64,000 nucleotides of DNA from Limnanthes douglasii subsp. nivea (taxonomy: Eukaryota > Streptophyta > Magnoliopsida > Brassicales > Limnanthaceae), in the NCBI GenBank assembly GCA_036936605.1, contig JAUPFV010000001.1, positions 70,141,910-70,205,909 on the forward strand, given 5' to 3'. The notes beneath the pieces were generated by a model, which was not told the origin of the DNA, did no database searches, and saw nothing but the letters and a program-made list of their open reading frames with translations. Positions 10,282 to 22,379 of the stretch are shown one piece after another. Within the stretch, counting starts at the first letter, position 1. Each line of letters opens with the position of its first letter. A program made the translations under genes and the position numbers.

Positions 10282-12395
10282 TCACCAAGTCCCTCAAGTC
10301 CTGTAATGTCGACACCGTCGATACTGATGTCTCCTCCTCCAACCTCATCAGTTTGAAAGTCACGGGGGATCTCTTCTGCTCTTGTTGGATCAGTAGGGTC
10401 AACACGAGGGATGGGCTCCAGAAGCCGGAGAGAAAGTTCAGCACCCCTGGAGATCTTTTTCTTCTTGGCCTTCCTGTCTTTGCTTTCTCCTCCCCGTTTC
10501 CTGTCTCTCTTAGGAACCCTTGGAGGTTTTTGAGATCCTACCTCTTCCCTAGTGCTCTCCTGCTCCATAACTTCTAGAAGAGCAGTATCAATCTGACTTG
10601 GAGCTGGCCCCTCTTGGTTGGTTGGAGCAGTTTCCTCCGCTTCAGTAGGATTGGCTTCGACCCCACTCTTCTTGTCTTTCCCTTTTTTGCCTTTCATATT
10701 ACTTGGGGCCTTGGCTCGACCTGGAAAATACAGTGACCCGTCCGGTGCGTGTGTTCTTTTAAGGACTACATCCGGAGGGGGTGGAGTGGTAAGTTCCTCC
10801 CATGTCAAGTCCCTCCAGCCAGTAGTGTTCCAGCGATGGGACCTTGTGAGATTGCCTCCGGGAAAGGCGTCATGAAAACGGTTTCCCCACTTTTCAGCAG
10901 CCCAAGTGTTGATCTTGGTACAAGTGGTCTGCCCGGCCTTTAAATAATTATTGAAGTCTTTAGGCAGCTCTGTCAAGAAAAGAGACAAGACTAGTCAGTT
11001 AAACAAATTTGATAAAAATAAAAATGAGAATGTAAGGTGGGATTCTTACGATCACTTCGGCATCTGCTGGTGAGGAGACTCGGGTTGACTCCGGCTTTGA
11101 TCTTCCTCCCATTCTCCCAAGAGCCACTCACGAACAAGAAGTGAGTCCTCCAATTTCTCTCCGACTCGAGCAGATCATCTACTGCTTTGTAGTTATCACC
11201 CATGTTGAAGTGATAGAAGGGAATATGGGGATTTCTGCAGAGGCTGGCCACAACTGCGAATTCCTCCATTGGAAGAGGAATTCCGGAGAGCTTGGAAGCT
11301 ATGATACAGGCCATGCGAGTGTACCAGGCGTTAGGGCTCAGCTGACTTGGGCAGAGCTTGATGAGGTGGAAATATTTGACTATCTCCCGATCTAAGGGAA
11401 ACCTTAATCCCCAGTTAAAAAGTTCAGTAAAGATGACCACTTCACTAAGCTTGCAGTCCATCGGCGTTTCAGTGTCTATTGAGATCTTTATTTTTACATT
11501 CTCCAGAATCCCCCACTTCTTTCGCATCCGACCCAGTTCAACTGTGTGGATGAAGGCATAATTAATTTTTTGTAAAGCAAGTAAATACTTAACATTGACC
11601 TTGTGGAAACAAGGTCCAAATTTTCCCTTAAGGATCTCTGGCAGATATGGATGCCTTAGATATAGTTTTTCTTTTCCTATATCCTTCTTGGCAGCACTAA
11701 CGTCACTTGTTTGTCCGGAGACTTCAGACTCGAACGGAGCCTCTTCAATGGAATCCTCCATTACCGAGGAGGGATTTTCGGTTGTTTTTTGGGGAGGGGA
11801 GTTAGGAGTTGGTTCAGTCTGGCCTCTGGACTATTGGGCTTCAATACTTTCCTGAACTCTGGCCTCCGGTTGGGACTCAGATGTGGTAATTTATCTTCGG
11901 AGGCTTGGGCTAGAGGCCTCCGGACCAGACAACTTGTCCTTAGGAACTTTTATGGGTGCCTCTGACCCCGTGTTGCTCTTTTTGGCCCCAGATTTTGAAG
12001 GTGTGCCTTTTGAAGCCTGCCTTTTTACCAGGCGACCTATTCTCCGATCAACTAGTTTATTGGGAGAGACATCTGCATCTGATCCCATGGCGATAAATGG
12101 GGAAGGCTTCTTGAAACTGGTAAGTGTTTGCCTTGGTTTAACAGTGGGCTCCGATTCCTGAACCGATGAGCCTGAAACAATTGTCGAAAGACTGGGTTGA
12201 AACAATCTCCTCGGTTTAACGCTCCTGGTTGAAGAAGAGCCTGGTCAGGCTCTGTGTTTGGAATTTCTGGTTTGTCGACAGGAGAAGTAGGAAGGCCTGC
12301 AGCAATGCGCCTTTCTCTTTCGACTTTTTTAGCCCTTTCTAATCAGATAGGTTAAGCCACCCGCCTTTGATTAAAGCGTTCCTAGCTGTGAACAT
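10215..12395 (-). pseudogene. Accessory ORF of a Tat-type gypsy element, arm 2 (better kept)
   Basis: This is the inverted partner of the arm 1 ORF, with its ATG at 12395. A one-base deletion near 12345 and a stop near 11891 break the N-terminal third. From 11761 the frame is open through the conserved core to a GTAAGA donor at 11049. It rejoins after the acceptor at 10970 and runs to 10215, ending in arm 1 sequence beyond the centre. Splicing would join RSD to QLPKDFNNYL, restoring continuity. The C-terminal 200 residues are rich in Lys, Glu, Ser and Pro, with no membrane segment or signal peptide visible. The function is unrecognised. The same protein type occurs antisense in the Tat element at 41660-42790. 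Confidence 0.7.
10970..11049 (-). other. Intron of the accessory ORF, arm 2, splice sites intact
   Basis: On the minus strand the donor is GATC|GTAAGA and the acceptor is TTCTTGACAG|AGCTGCC, with a T-rich body of 80 bp. Unspliced, the frame stops within the intron (LTD then a stop). Spliced, it stays open, which supports a real intron in the ancestral element. Confidence 0.7.
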
Positions 12396-12839
12396 AAACT
12401 CCAACAAGAAAAATTTGTGTTTGAGAGAGAAAGGTCTGAGATTTAGCAAAGTAAGTATGAAGATGATAGTGAAACAGTAAAGAAATGCTTAATTTATAGT
12501 AAACACACAAAAAGAGGCTTTGATACCTAGGAGAATTCGAAAGGATTGCAATGATTAGGGAACGACGCTGGCGTCATCTTCATTAAATGAAGAGGTTGCT
12601 TTTCAGAGAAGGTGGGAGCGAAATTCTAGGTGAAAAAACGGTTGAAATAACAAACCAGAGAGAGACACGTGTCCCACGAACTCTAACAAGAAACCATTTA
12701 AATTCAAGAACTTTTTTCAGTCCGGATAAAGCTATAACACAATTCGAAGGACCTGTCCGGATGTAACTGTCACAAGCAACATACTGTTTTTTAGGTCTTG
12801 CCAAAGGTTTTTGAACACCACCTAAAAATGGGCTACTAA

Positions 12840-13212
12840 TGAGTCCAGATTCTGTCATCACCTCGGAAAAGGTCAGTCCGGACAATGTCCACCTAACCGG
12901 ACAGGGGCAGTTCAGACACCATCATCCATTGAACTGTTCGAACAGAACTAAAGTACTTAAAACCTAATCACTTTTTGACTAAGCTGTCTGTTCCCCTACT
13001 TAGAACTAGTGGGTCCTTAAACTCGACCCGAGTCCATTAAACACGACCCGAAAGCCCATGTGGCCCAAATATAAGGGTATAAATACCCAACCACCAACAT
13101 TAAATGAGGGTAATGAAAATTAAATACAACCAGGAAGCTTAATTCTCTCTCTACATTCTACCCAAACATTAAATACTCACAAAACTCCATAAAACTCTAA
13201 ACAAAAATTACA
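12840..13212. repeat. LTR-like block, arm 2
   Basis: This is the 373-bp inverted partner of 7369-7741. On the plus strand it begins TGAGTCCAG and ends AAATTACA. A weakly purine-rich stretch ending GGGCTACTAA lies just before it, where a polypurine tract would be expected. Confidence 0.65.
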
Positions 13213-13393
13213 AACTTACCCTCAGACGAAAATAAATCACACCATACCCTATGTGTGAAAAGATTATATTTCTATTTGTTCATCAATAAAGCTAGTAAAA
13301 ACTCTTCATGCATAAACAAAACAAAACCTTTCAAGTATTCAGCTGCGTCAGCTGCGTAAACTAAACTTAAAAGTATTAGATTACTTAGAAGCC

Positions 13394-13540
13394 ACATACA
13401 TTGCCCTTTCATTGTCTTTTTAATCTTCTTGTGTAATTGCAACATACATTACCCTTTCATTGTCTTTTTAATCTTCTTGTGTAATTGCAACATACATTAT
13501 CCTTTGATTGTATTTTTAATCTTCTTGTGTTATTGTAATA
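13394..13540. repeat. 48-bp tandem repeat, three copies
   Basis: Three consecutive units start at 13394, 13442 and 13490, each beginning ACATACATT and containing TTTTTAATCTTCTTGTGT. The third unit is more diverged. The rest of 13221-13950 is AT-rich with no gene seen. Confidence 0.85.
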
Positions 13541-13966
13541 AAAACATAAGGTATATTGAATATAACATATTGAATATTAATTAAGGAGATTTTATTAGAG
13601 ATTAATTGACCAAGATTAGGTAAGCTCAAACTAAATTAAATATTGAATGAATTTGCATAATTTATATAATCTTTGACCAAAATTTACTATAACAATTAAT
13701 TAAATCTTATCTATTTCTATATAAGTATTTTGCTACTTAATGTCCAAATATTTTTTAACTATATCGTGAGAAGATCTTTTTTTATTGTAATCAATCGAAT
13801 CATAATAAAATTATTTATTTTAAGATCTATCACTATATGTATTAGTTTGTACATGATATCAAAATATAATCAATAATTTAACCCGATTCTTTTGAATTGA
13901 GTTTAATTTTAAACAAAGTCAATTCTTGGGACGAAAGGATCTAGCTGGATTAAATTTAAAGGGGAG

Positions 13967-16720
13967 TGTTGAAAAGTAAACTTGATCTCATATCACACAT
14001 TGCTTAGATAAAATATATGAATAATATTACATATCTCAACTAGTGTGAGGATGAGTATATCAAAAGCAAATATGTGAGATCATTTGGGCCTAAAATGGAT
14101 AATATCATACTCATAAGTGAGACCAAATTAATTCATACTTGAAGGGTATGTAGTGGTCAGATGTGTGTTTATTATAGATATACATTAATCAAGCTATGAC
14201 ATGTGAAGTTAGGGCATGTGAGTGAGAAGTATCTTAATGAACTTAGAAAAATAGGGTATTTGGATAGTAACACACTTCAAAAGTTAAGCTTTTGTGAGAG
14301 TGGTGTGTTGGGTAGAAACAAAAAATGTTAATTGCTGCCCAAGAACCATACAACCAATGATGAGCTTGGATATGTTAATTTGGACTTTTGGGGACCTGCA
14401 AGGCATCCTAGAATGGGAGGTGCCAAGTAATTTTATATATGATTGATAATTATTATGGGAAAGTACGAGTTATACTTTTCAAGACTAATAATGAAGCATT
14501 TGATGCTTATATGGACTGAAGGAAGCTGGTACATAATTAAACAAAAAAGATGTTGAAGAAGTAGGAATTGAGAATGGCTTGGAATATATGAATTAAAGAT
14601 TCACTAGCTATATTTATAAAATTAGTATTATTAAACGCAAAGCCGTGCAACAACTCCCCAGTATAATAAGCTTGCTGAGAGGATGAATCGAACTTTGCTG
14701 GAAACGATAAGGTGTATGCTTCTGTAGCTGGAATGTATTGAAGGTTTTAAGGATAAATTATAAAGACAATTGCATATATAATTAATATGATTTTATTAAC
14801 GAAACTGAAGTTGAAATGTCCACAAGAGATATGGACTAAAAATACATATGGTAGAATATTTAAGAGTGTTGAGAGGTGATTTCTACGCATATGTAAAGCA
14901 TGACAAGCTTCAACCGGGAGCACTAAAGTGTTTGTTAATCGACTAACGAAAAGAAGTAAAATCGTATCGGTTATGGTGTATGTAACCTGTCAACCAAAAA
15001 TATATTTACTATCCAATACATGGTATTCAATGAAAATATTATGTGAACTGAAGAATGTGAGAACAAAACCTAATACTATCGAGAAGAGACGTGGAGTTGA
15101 TGAGTATGAATAACAAAGTGAAGATGAGGGTACATCTGTCATATCTGATTTTGGACTTGGTACATGTATGGCTTATACATAGGAATTTTACACATTGGTT
15201 GAGCCCGAAATATTCAGCTACTCGGACCTAAGAGCAACATGATGATCTTGACAATTATTGATTGAAATTCATGGAGAGATTCTTGAACATGAGAGTTATC
15301 ACGATGCTATAAAAAAGTGATTAACCGAAGTTTTTAAAGGTCATGAAAGAATAATTAAGTTCTTTGAAGAACATACCAGAATCTTGCTCGATGTAAATGG
15401 ACATACAATAGGAAGAAATGTATTCATAGAGTTGAGGTATCGAGGAACATGGTAAGGTTGGTGGCTAAAGGCTCGATTTTAACAAAAATTTCTCACTAGT
15501 TTATAAACAAACCTCAATAAGGGCTCGCTTATTAATTTTTGCTAGATTTGATCTGAAGTTCGATCAAATGAATGTTACTACTTTTTTCATGTTCGAACTG
15601 AATGATACCATCTATATGATTTAGCCTAAAGACTTTGAAGAATAGAAGGAAATGGATGCATACTTTTTTAATAGACCTCTATATGGATTGAAACAGTCGT
15701 CAAGATAGTACAATAAAAGATTTTATTTTATTATGAGGTCCATCAAGTATGTGATGAGATGTTATGACAACTGTGTCTAATAGAGATTTTAAAATGAACA
15801 CGAGAGAGACTAAGATGATTCTTGGTATAGAGATAAAAAAGACAAACTAATGGAGTATTTATTTTAATTTTAACAAAAATATATACATAATGTCCTAAAG
15901 AAGTTTGCCATGCCCAAAACCTGAGAGATTGGAACTTTTATTGGTGTAAATTTTAAACTGAGTACCACTCAATCACCAATTAAAGTAAAAAATAAGAAAT
16001 TCATGCAAGTGATACCCTGTGTCGATGACAGTTGAAGCATCATCTATGTAATGATATGCACGAGACCTGACGTTGCATACTCCATTAGTATTTTGAAACA
16101 GTTTATTTCAAATATAGAGAAACCTCACTAGTAAACCCTCAATTGACTCATGAGATACTTAAGGGGTTCGAAAATATTTGAGCTTTTCTATAATCATAGG
16201 TACAAAGTAGGTGAGATGTTGAGGCGGTATGTTGACTCTAATTATGCAGGATGTCTTGACATTATGAAGTCCAATTTAGGTTATCAAGTTAAAAGTGCTC
16301 GAACGAGAGCTTGACTGTAAATCATATCCTTAAAAGATCGTCTTGTCATCTAAGGAAGCCAAATATATGATCACTAATAAAGAAATGAAGGAACCCATAT
16401 GGCTTAAGGGGTTGTTAAGTTAGATCATGACTATATAGCGAAAACTAAATATATTATGTGAAAAACCAATACTCTTTTCTTGATGAAATATCCAAAGTTC
16501 CATGAGCGAACTAAGCACATAGATATCGAGATTCACTTCATTCGAGATTTACTGTAAAGATAACAAGTATATGTTGTAAATATTGAAAGTATTGAAAATC
16601 TCTCGAATACTTTGGCCAAGATATTACCGATTTCAAAATCCACGAACTACATGAGACTTGTGCAAGTGTGAGATCCAAGGGGACTGGATGTTTAAAAATA
16701 ATAATTAGAACATCAGGAAA
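13967..16720 (+). mobile_element. Decayed Ty1/copia retrotransposon
   Basis: A purine tract (AAATTTAAAGGGGAG, 13952-13966) is followed by a copia-style LTR start TGTTGAAAAG. Coding remnants in copia order follow in shifting frames. They are the GAG-pre-integrase (LGHVSEKYLNELRKIGYLD), integrase (YVNLDFWGPARHPRMGGAK), reverse transcriptase (RPLYGLKQSSR, then TKMILGIEI), a C-terminal block (MICTRPDVAYSIS, LMRYLRGSK) and the RNase H tail (HERTKHIDIEIHFIRDLL). The gag and the YVDD region are not found. Stops and frameshifts are throughout. The order purine tract, LTR, then pol suggests a rearranged copy or an LTR shared by two copies. No second LTR was found on the right. Confidence 0.8.
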
Positions 16721-16784
16721 ATGGATAATGGAATCACTATAAGTCTAGATGGATAATGTTTAAGTGTAAGGTAGAAGTGATTGG

Positions 16785-16858
16785 ACACATTCACGCACGT
16801 ATGCACGCTCACATGCACACCCACATCCACACCCACACACTTATACACATACACACAA
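16785..16858. repeat. CA-rich simple repeat
   Basis: An imperfect CA/CACAC-rich stretch (CACACCCACATCCACACCC and similar) lies just after the copia remnant. Confidence 0.8.
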
Positions 16859-16859
16859 A

Positions 16860-17968
16860 TGGTATTTCAAAATAAATATGCAATAAGTGATTTTTGGTAA
16901 CCCTAAGATTATGAAGATGATAAAAAAATGGTACAATCTTACATTTTTTAATTATGGTGTTTTGTTGAGAAGCTTGAAAAAAATAGGTGCATAGCTCACT
17001 AGGGTAACAAAGCCATAAACATTAGGTGATATAATATAGTTAGTTAAAATATTCTTTGACAAACATAATTGTGCTTTTAAAAACGGTAACAATGAGATCA
17101 TATATGGCTAAAAAATATGGCAGATCCCCCACGTTAGTCAATTGTCTCACGTTAGTCTTCATTTTATATCTCTGTAATAAAACACTCCCCTGCGTTTTAA
17201 AAATCGTAATAAACAAATCATTTTTTACTCTAATGCATATTTTAGTCCCATTTTTTCCTTTGAATTTCCACATCAAAATCCACGTAGGACGCTGATGTGG
17301 AAACAATTAAAAAAAACTCTTTTTTACGTTTTAATTTTAACTACACTTACTTACGGTTATATATAACTTATAGCCGACCCAAAACTCAAACTAAACCCAA
17401 TTTAAATAGTTAAAACCAGCCCATACTAATTGTTAAAATTGGATTGGTTCTTGGGAAAAGATCAAAGTAGCAAAAAAAGAAGAAGCAAACAAACAAAAAA
17501 AATTAATAAAATTATTAGTATTTTTATAGAAATTTTTATCAGTTTAATTCGTGTAATTTCCAGTCGACTCGATCTTTCTTTATATGATCGAAGCATAACA
17601 TTAGGAACTTTAATAGGAGTAAGCGTTCCTTCTATTACCTTAAGAACTTCCTCTTAACACCACCATGCGCCTCCCGTCGCATCCACATCACATGTAAGAA
17701 AAGAGGTCCAACACCGATGACGGGAGAACAATGAAGAAAGCAGATTTGGTGAAGGGACATCGTCGACGACGTTGATTTGTAGATTCTCGGTTTCACTGAA
17801 TGGGATGTATAATGGCGGTGTACAATAGAGTGAGTCATTAAATCTAAATTAATTATTTTTGTTTCTATATTAAAAAGTTGGTTTTAATAGTTAAAATCGG
17901 GTTTGGATTGGTTTTATTATTTATTTAGTTCAGATATAAATTATACATAAAAATATAAATATCCAAAA
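16860..17968. other. Non-coding stretch
   Basis: No protein is recognised. A short imperfect palindrome (TCCACATCAAAATCCACGTA, pairing with GATGTGGA) lies at 17266-17300. The rest is AT-rich. Confidence 0.45.
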
Positions 17969-18355
17969 CGGGTTTAAGTATACCCAAAAAACGCAGTTGA
18001 CTTTTGTTTGACTTTTTTAGGACGAAAAAACCCTTGTACTTTCATTTAATATCCGAATTGCCACTAAGTTAAAAAAAATACTAAGTATATCCTAGATACA
18101 CCCAATTCACAAAACAATCTATTTGGTTATGTATACCCAAAAAAACACAACTCTCTACTAGATCAAACCCCATATTACTACAATTTTGTGAAATTCTTCA
18201 AATTGTTCTTGAACATTCAAAGTTGCCTCAAGAACATTCAAACTCTTTTTAATTTTTTTAAACTTCTTCTAATGAAAACGCAAAATCAAAACTTGTTTTC
18301 TTGAAGTTTTTTTTTAAAAAAAATTAAAAATTTAATTACTAAAAAAAATCATAAT

Positions 18356-18605
18356 TTTAGGGTGTTTGGAGGCCATTTTCCGGCCAAAATTCGGCCGGAA
18401 AATGGCCATTTGCCGGTCAAAATTCGGCCGGAAAATGGCCTCCAAACGAAGGCTGAGTGTACCATAGATACAGGGGGGAGTACCTACAGAGGGTGTGTAC
18501 CGGCCGGTACGCCCCCCCTTACCTATGGTACGCTCAGCTTTCGTAAATGGCCATTTTCCGGTCGAATTTCGGCCGGAAAATGGCCTCCAAACACCCTAAA
18601 ATTCT
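18356..18605. repeat. GC-rich nested palindromes
   Basis: An outer stem pairs GGGTGTTTGGAGGCCATTTT on the left with its complement ending at about 18600. Inside, the stem GGCCATTTTCCGGCC and its inverse recur around three separate hairpins. A fourth stem, GTACCATAGATACAGGGGGG, pairs imperfectly with CCCCCCCTTACCTATGGTAC. The block could extrude as a branched cruciform. Confidence 0.85.
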
Positions 18606-18665
18606 GATTTTTTTACCTAATTCAACCATAACCCTAAATTTTGATACTAAGACTAAGTTTTTATA

Positions 18666-18710
18666 TTTTAGTTCGCCGGATTTTAGTTCGCCGGATTTTA
18701 GTTCGCCGGA
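18666..18710. repeat. 15-bp tandem repeat, three perfect copies
   Basis: The unit TTTTAGTTCGCCGGA is repeated three times without change. It lies inside the right half of the 17969-18870 element. Confidence 0.95.
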
Positions 18711-18870
18711 AGGTTTTAGAGAGAAGTTAGAGAGTGTAAGAGAAAAAATGAGGTGGATAAGATTAGTAAAAAAAAAAACCTTATATACCTAGAAAAGGAT
18801 ATTTTTGTCAAAATTTGGATATACTTAGATCACCTTTGGGTATACTCAAAATTGGGTATACTTAAACCCG

Positions 18871-19899
18871 AATTGGGTATATATAGCTTGACCCTTTGAA
18901 ATAAGCAAAATATTATGATCCTAAAAATATTTCTTTCAATGCGTTTTCATTAATTTTGTCTTATTAACTTTGGGTAGTTGGTTAATAAGACAAAATCAAT
19001 GAAAACATATGCTCACTTTTCGTTTCCTATTTTTAACCTTTAGGTCTTATAATTTTATCTGGATGGATTCGTTACGAAAAAAATCAACTCAATTAAAATA
19101 TCCAGAATAATATGTAAAATTCCAATTACACGTAATTTTTTTTTTAACTATCAATACAAAATATCACTATAAAATTAGCAACTCCAAAAAATCAATTTTT
19201 ATATCATCGATATTGTAGTAATGAAATTACTAATCTTGTAAGTGCATACAAAAATACCTTACATGAGTTTGAATCTATCCATAAAATGCAAATCATTACT
19301 GGTATGTTACAAAAACCATCAAATCTACTGGAACTATTTGTTCTAGCGCATATGGTTGAACAACTTGATCTTTCGAACGAATGTAAAAAATGAAAAAGAG
19401 AACTACAAGTAAGAAAACGAAAAAATAAAATAAAATATTTTTAGTGAGATGCCAAGTTGCAACTCATGTAGATCGCCGGTATGAAGCGAATAAGGATTTG
19501 TGAGTTAATTTCTCTTATTATATATTTAAATAAAAAATTTAAAGCAAACTTTTTTATTTTTATTTGTATATATTTTATTTTAAAAAACAAAAACACTTTA
19601 TTTTATTCTTTTTTTCCGAACAAAATACACCACAAACATTTTTTCTATTATATTATTTTTTTAAAAGAAAAAACTATTAATCTTCATTATGAATAAATAG
19701 AAAGAGTGAGTTCCTTTTCTCGGTCGGTGATATAATGCATGTTTATTTTAGAATTGATATTTGAATAGTATTCACATGGATAAGATGTTTTAGTTGGTGG
19801 AAATGAGTTTAATGTAAACTATAATCTATTTAGTAATAATTTCATGGTATAGTGGTGTTACTTTTATGTGAGAATGGATTTTGTTTAAAAAAATCGCAA
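18871..19899. other. AT-rich non-coding stretch
   Basis: I see nothing recognisable; open frames here translate to low-complexity Phe/Ile/Lys-rich sequence. Confidence 0.5.
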
Positions 19900-20649
19900 T
19901 TTTGTTAGTTAGGTTACACAATTGTTTTTAGTAATGGCGGTGTATATGCTCCGTACCGCCAATGTTGTTGAAAGGACACCTTTAGTATTGCATCATTGTT
20001 TTGTAATGTTTTTGGGCACCAACGATATACACTTTCCCTAACGTTGGTGCATTTTTTACAACAACGCTAGTATTTTCTATTGATTTTTGTAACGTGTGCG
20101 TTTAAATAACTAATTTATTTATTTTATTGCAAAAAATTGAATGATAAACCATAAAAAAAAAACCTTGAAAATACAAAGGACGCTCAAACAAAAAAGCACA
20201 AGCTGGATACAAAGAGATATGTGAGAAGATTAAAGTTTATAAACACCCCCGTACAGACAGCTCCTCCCAACCCGAAGAAGCCCATACCAAATAAAATGAG
20301 AATTTCCATACCCAGTGGTCTTTACGAGTAAGCAAGTACCAAACCCGGAAAACAAACCTTGGGCAAACGGGAGCCTCACTTAGTTGTGTAAAATCACGGG
20401 ACGATGATACACCTTTGGAGCCTTACATTTCTACTCATGCACGACTAGTACCACCACTCTCAAGAATTATTCTTGGAGCAAAACAATATTATACTGTTTC
20501 TAAACTACAAACTTCACGAGGCGTATAACATCTATATCGCGAATGTAAGTTTAATCATATTTAATATAGTTTTTTTTTAGTTTGGTTTATATCTATTAAT
20601 GTATTATAACGATATTCTTTATTTAATTATATTTTTGTTTTTATAATCT

Positions 20650-22020
20650 CGTACCGGTATTAACGTCTAAGACATGTATGGAATGTTACAAAAATAGGAC
20701 CTCAATTACCAGATGCGGGTTAAAAATAAGTTTGATATAACTCTATCCGGTCATATCATTAAGCACTTGAGTATGTTATCCTCAAACCTGCAGTTGAACG
20801 ACATTTTTCTCAATATTGACATCAATAGACTAACATTTTCTAGTTCTCATTTGGCGAGATGACTATCACTCCAGATGACATGTTCGTCATTACTAGCCTC
20901 CCGGTAAAGAGGATATAATCGAATTCAATGAGAGCTCTACTTTTGGTAATCTGTATAAAAATTATGCTCGATTGTTATGGGTTCCACTTGATGATGTTTG
21001 TGAGGAGTTGGAGGCGCATAAAGAAGTTGAGTTTGGTCTTAGATGCCTTCGAAAGACATTTTCTTCTAATTTGTATTTGGATGTAAATTAGAATTATACT
21101 TGTGATTTGGTCGTACACGTTGCACATGTGTAGTTGATGTATTTGTTTGGTCACAATTTTCACTACTACCAACCAGAAGTATGTAAAATAGGACTTCATA
21201 TTCATTTTGGAGCACATGAATTGACTAGATCATATACCGTAGAGGATGTTCGCATTGGCATAACTATATGGGGGTATATGTGAAGCGTCAGAGTTGTCAA
21301 TGATGAAATTATAACTTCATTGGTTTGTTAGATTGCTGGATCTATGAAAATTTACATTGTTTCTCCCTTTATGTAAATGTCCAATATACCATAGTTAATC
21401 TGAAGCTTCTTAGCTGATTGCCGAAGAAGTTAACAGACATAATGTTTGACCAAAAACCTACTACAACGACATTATTGATCGCCTCAAAGAGAATAATATA
21501 AGTACTATATTATTTTTCTTTTACTTTATCAAGCCCAAAAATTATCTTAGTTTGTTATGTGTTTATTTACAGGTGATATTCAAGCCATAGATGGACACGT
21601 GGGCTTGATTATGGTATAAGAGGTTGAATTTTATCATGATCTCATACAAATTATGTTGACGACTGAATAATACATACCATATCCAGTGATGTGGCAGTTC
21701 GATATGATCCGGGAGAAACTGAAACCTACTTAAGAATCTAGATAGGTTATTAAGAAATGAGTCCATAACCGATATCTTATTCGGTCACAGATTTGGGAAG
21801 AATGGTGTAACTATTTACTTCTTGTGGAGCATATGACACGATTTATTTCTGTTAACCACAAGACCATGACGTCTCAGTGAAATGATTATGTAAAAAGGTA
21901 TATGTGGTACATCATCACTCTTAATGTTATTTCCGAGTGTGAGGTATTGGAGGCATTTTATAAGATCATTTGTATTCGACCTCTTGACGAAAGTAACAAA
22001 GAGAAAAATAATTTTGCAAA
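20650..22020 (+). pseudogene. Plant mobile domain (PMD) protein remnant
   Basis: After a broken N-terminal part, the frame near 20845-20910 reads SFGEMTITPDDMFVITSLPV, matching the PMD signature (F-x-x-GEMT-x-T-L-D-D-V, then LPV). Further on come LWVPLDDVCEELE and, near 21590-21990, a tail with WQFDMIREKLKP and a segment resembling the domain's C-terminal W-x-x-YI motif. Stops and frameshifts are frequent. PMD proteins are found both as host factors (MAIN and MAIL1 of Arabidopsis) and inside plant transposons. Here the neighbours favour a transposon origin. Confidence 0.6.
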
Positions 22021-22379
22021 CTGAGTTATGAAAATCAATGCTCTTTGGCTCTTTATCCTTTTATGTATTTTGATATTGTGTATGTTTTGAAAGTCACACC
22101 GAAGGATGTTTTTGTACTATTGAATGTTGTATTTATTTTGTTAAGTTGCAGACGGAAACTTTGTTATGTATTGTGATGATTAGAATATGTTGTTGAATTA
22201 TTAGATGATGTTGTTTACTTTTACATGTTGTTGTTTTATATGTTATATAGTGTTGTTGATTAGAACTTGTGTTGTGATGTATTGTGGATGTTGTATGTAG
22301 ATGTTGTGTTTTTTATTATCCACTCAAGAGTCTGATGATACGAATAAGTCAAACAATGTTTTTCAAATATTCAAGCCTA

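Larger units (their letters stand above)
7361..13220. repeat. Large inverted repeat (palindrome), arms about 2.9 kb
   Basis: Arm 1 (7361-10237) reads the same as the reverse complement of arm 2 (10258-13220). The spacer between them is about 20 bp. Both arms have the same order from outside in: a 373-bp LTR-like block, a leader, then an accessory ORF pointing to the centre. Sampled stretches are roughly 90% identical, so the duplication is not recent. Arm 2 has about 100 bp (near 12469-12575) missing from arm 1. Each arm has its own lesions. No direct target duplication is visible at the outer ends. The outermost 7 bp (GGTAAGT / ACTTACC) are inverted copies. Confidence 0.93.
17969..18870. mobile_element. 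Non-autonomous DNA element with 19-bp inverted ends
   Basis: The 19-mer CGGGTTTAAGTATACCCAA at 17969-17987 is found exactly inverted at 18852-18870. Further copies of the GTATACCCAA motif lie inside both ends (for example near 18138 and 18838). The centre (18356-18605) is a GC-rich nested palindrome. No transposase is present, so movement would depend on an enzyme in trans. No clear target duplication was found, so the true ends could lie slightly outside. Confidence 0.65.

Noticed and set aside
17430..17657. Organellar DNA insertion
   Set aside because: The translation LSLYDRSITLGTLIG looked organelle-like at first, but I could not match it to any plastid or mitochondrial gene.
18362..18607. 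Open frame across the GC-rich palindrome
   Set aside because: The translation merely repeats the palindrome units (RPENG, RKWPFSGRISAGKWP). It is explained by the inverted repeats, not by a gene.
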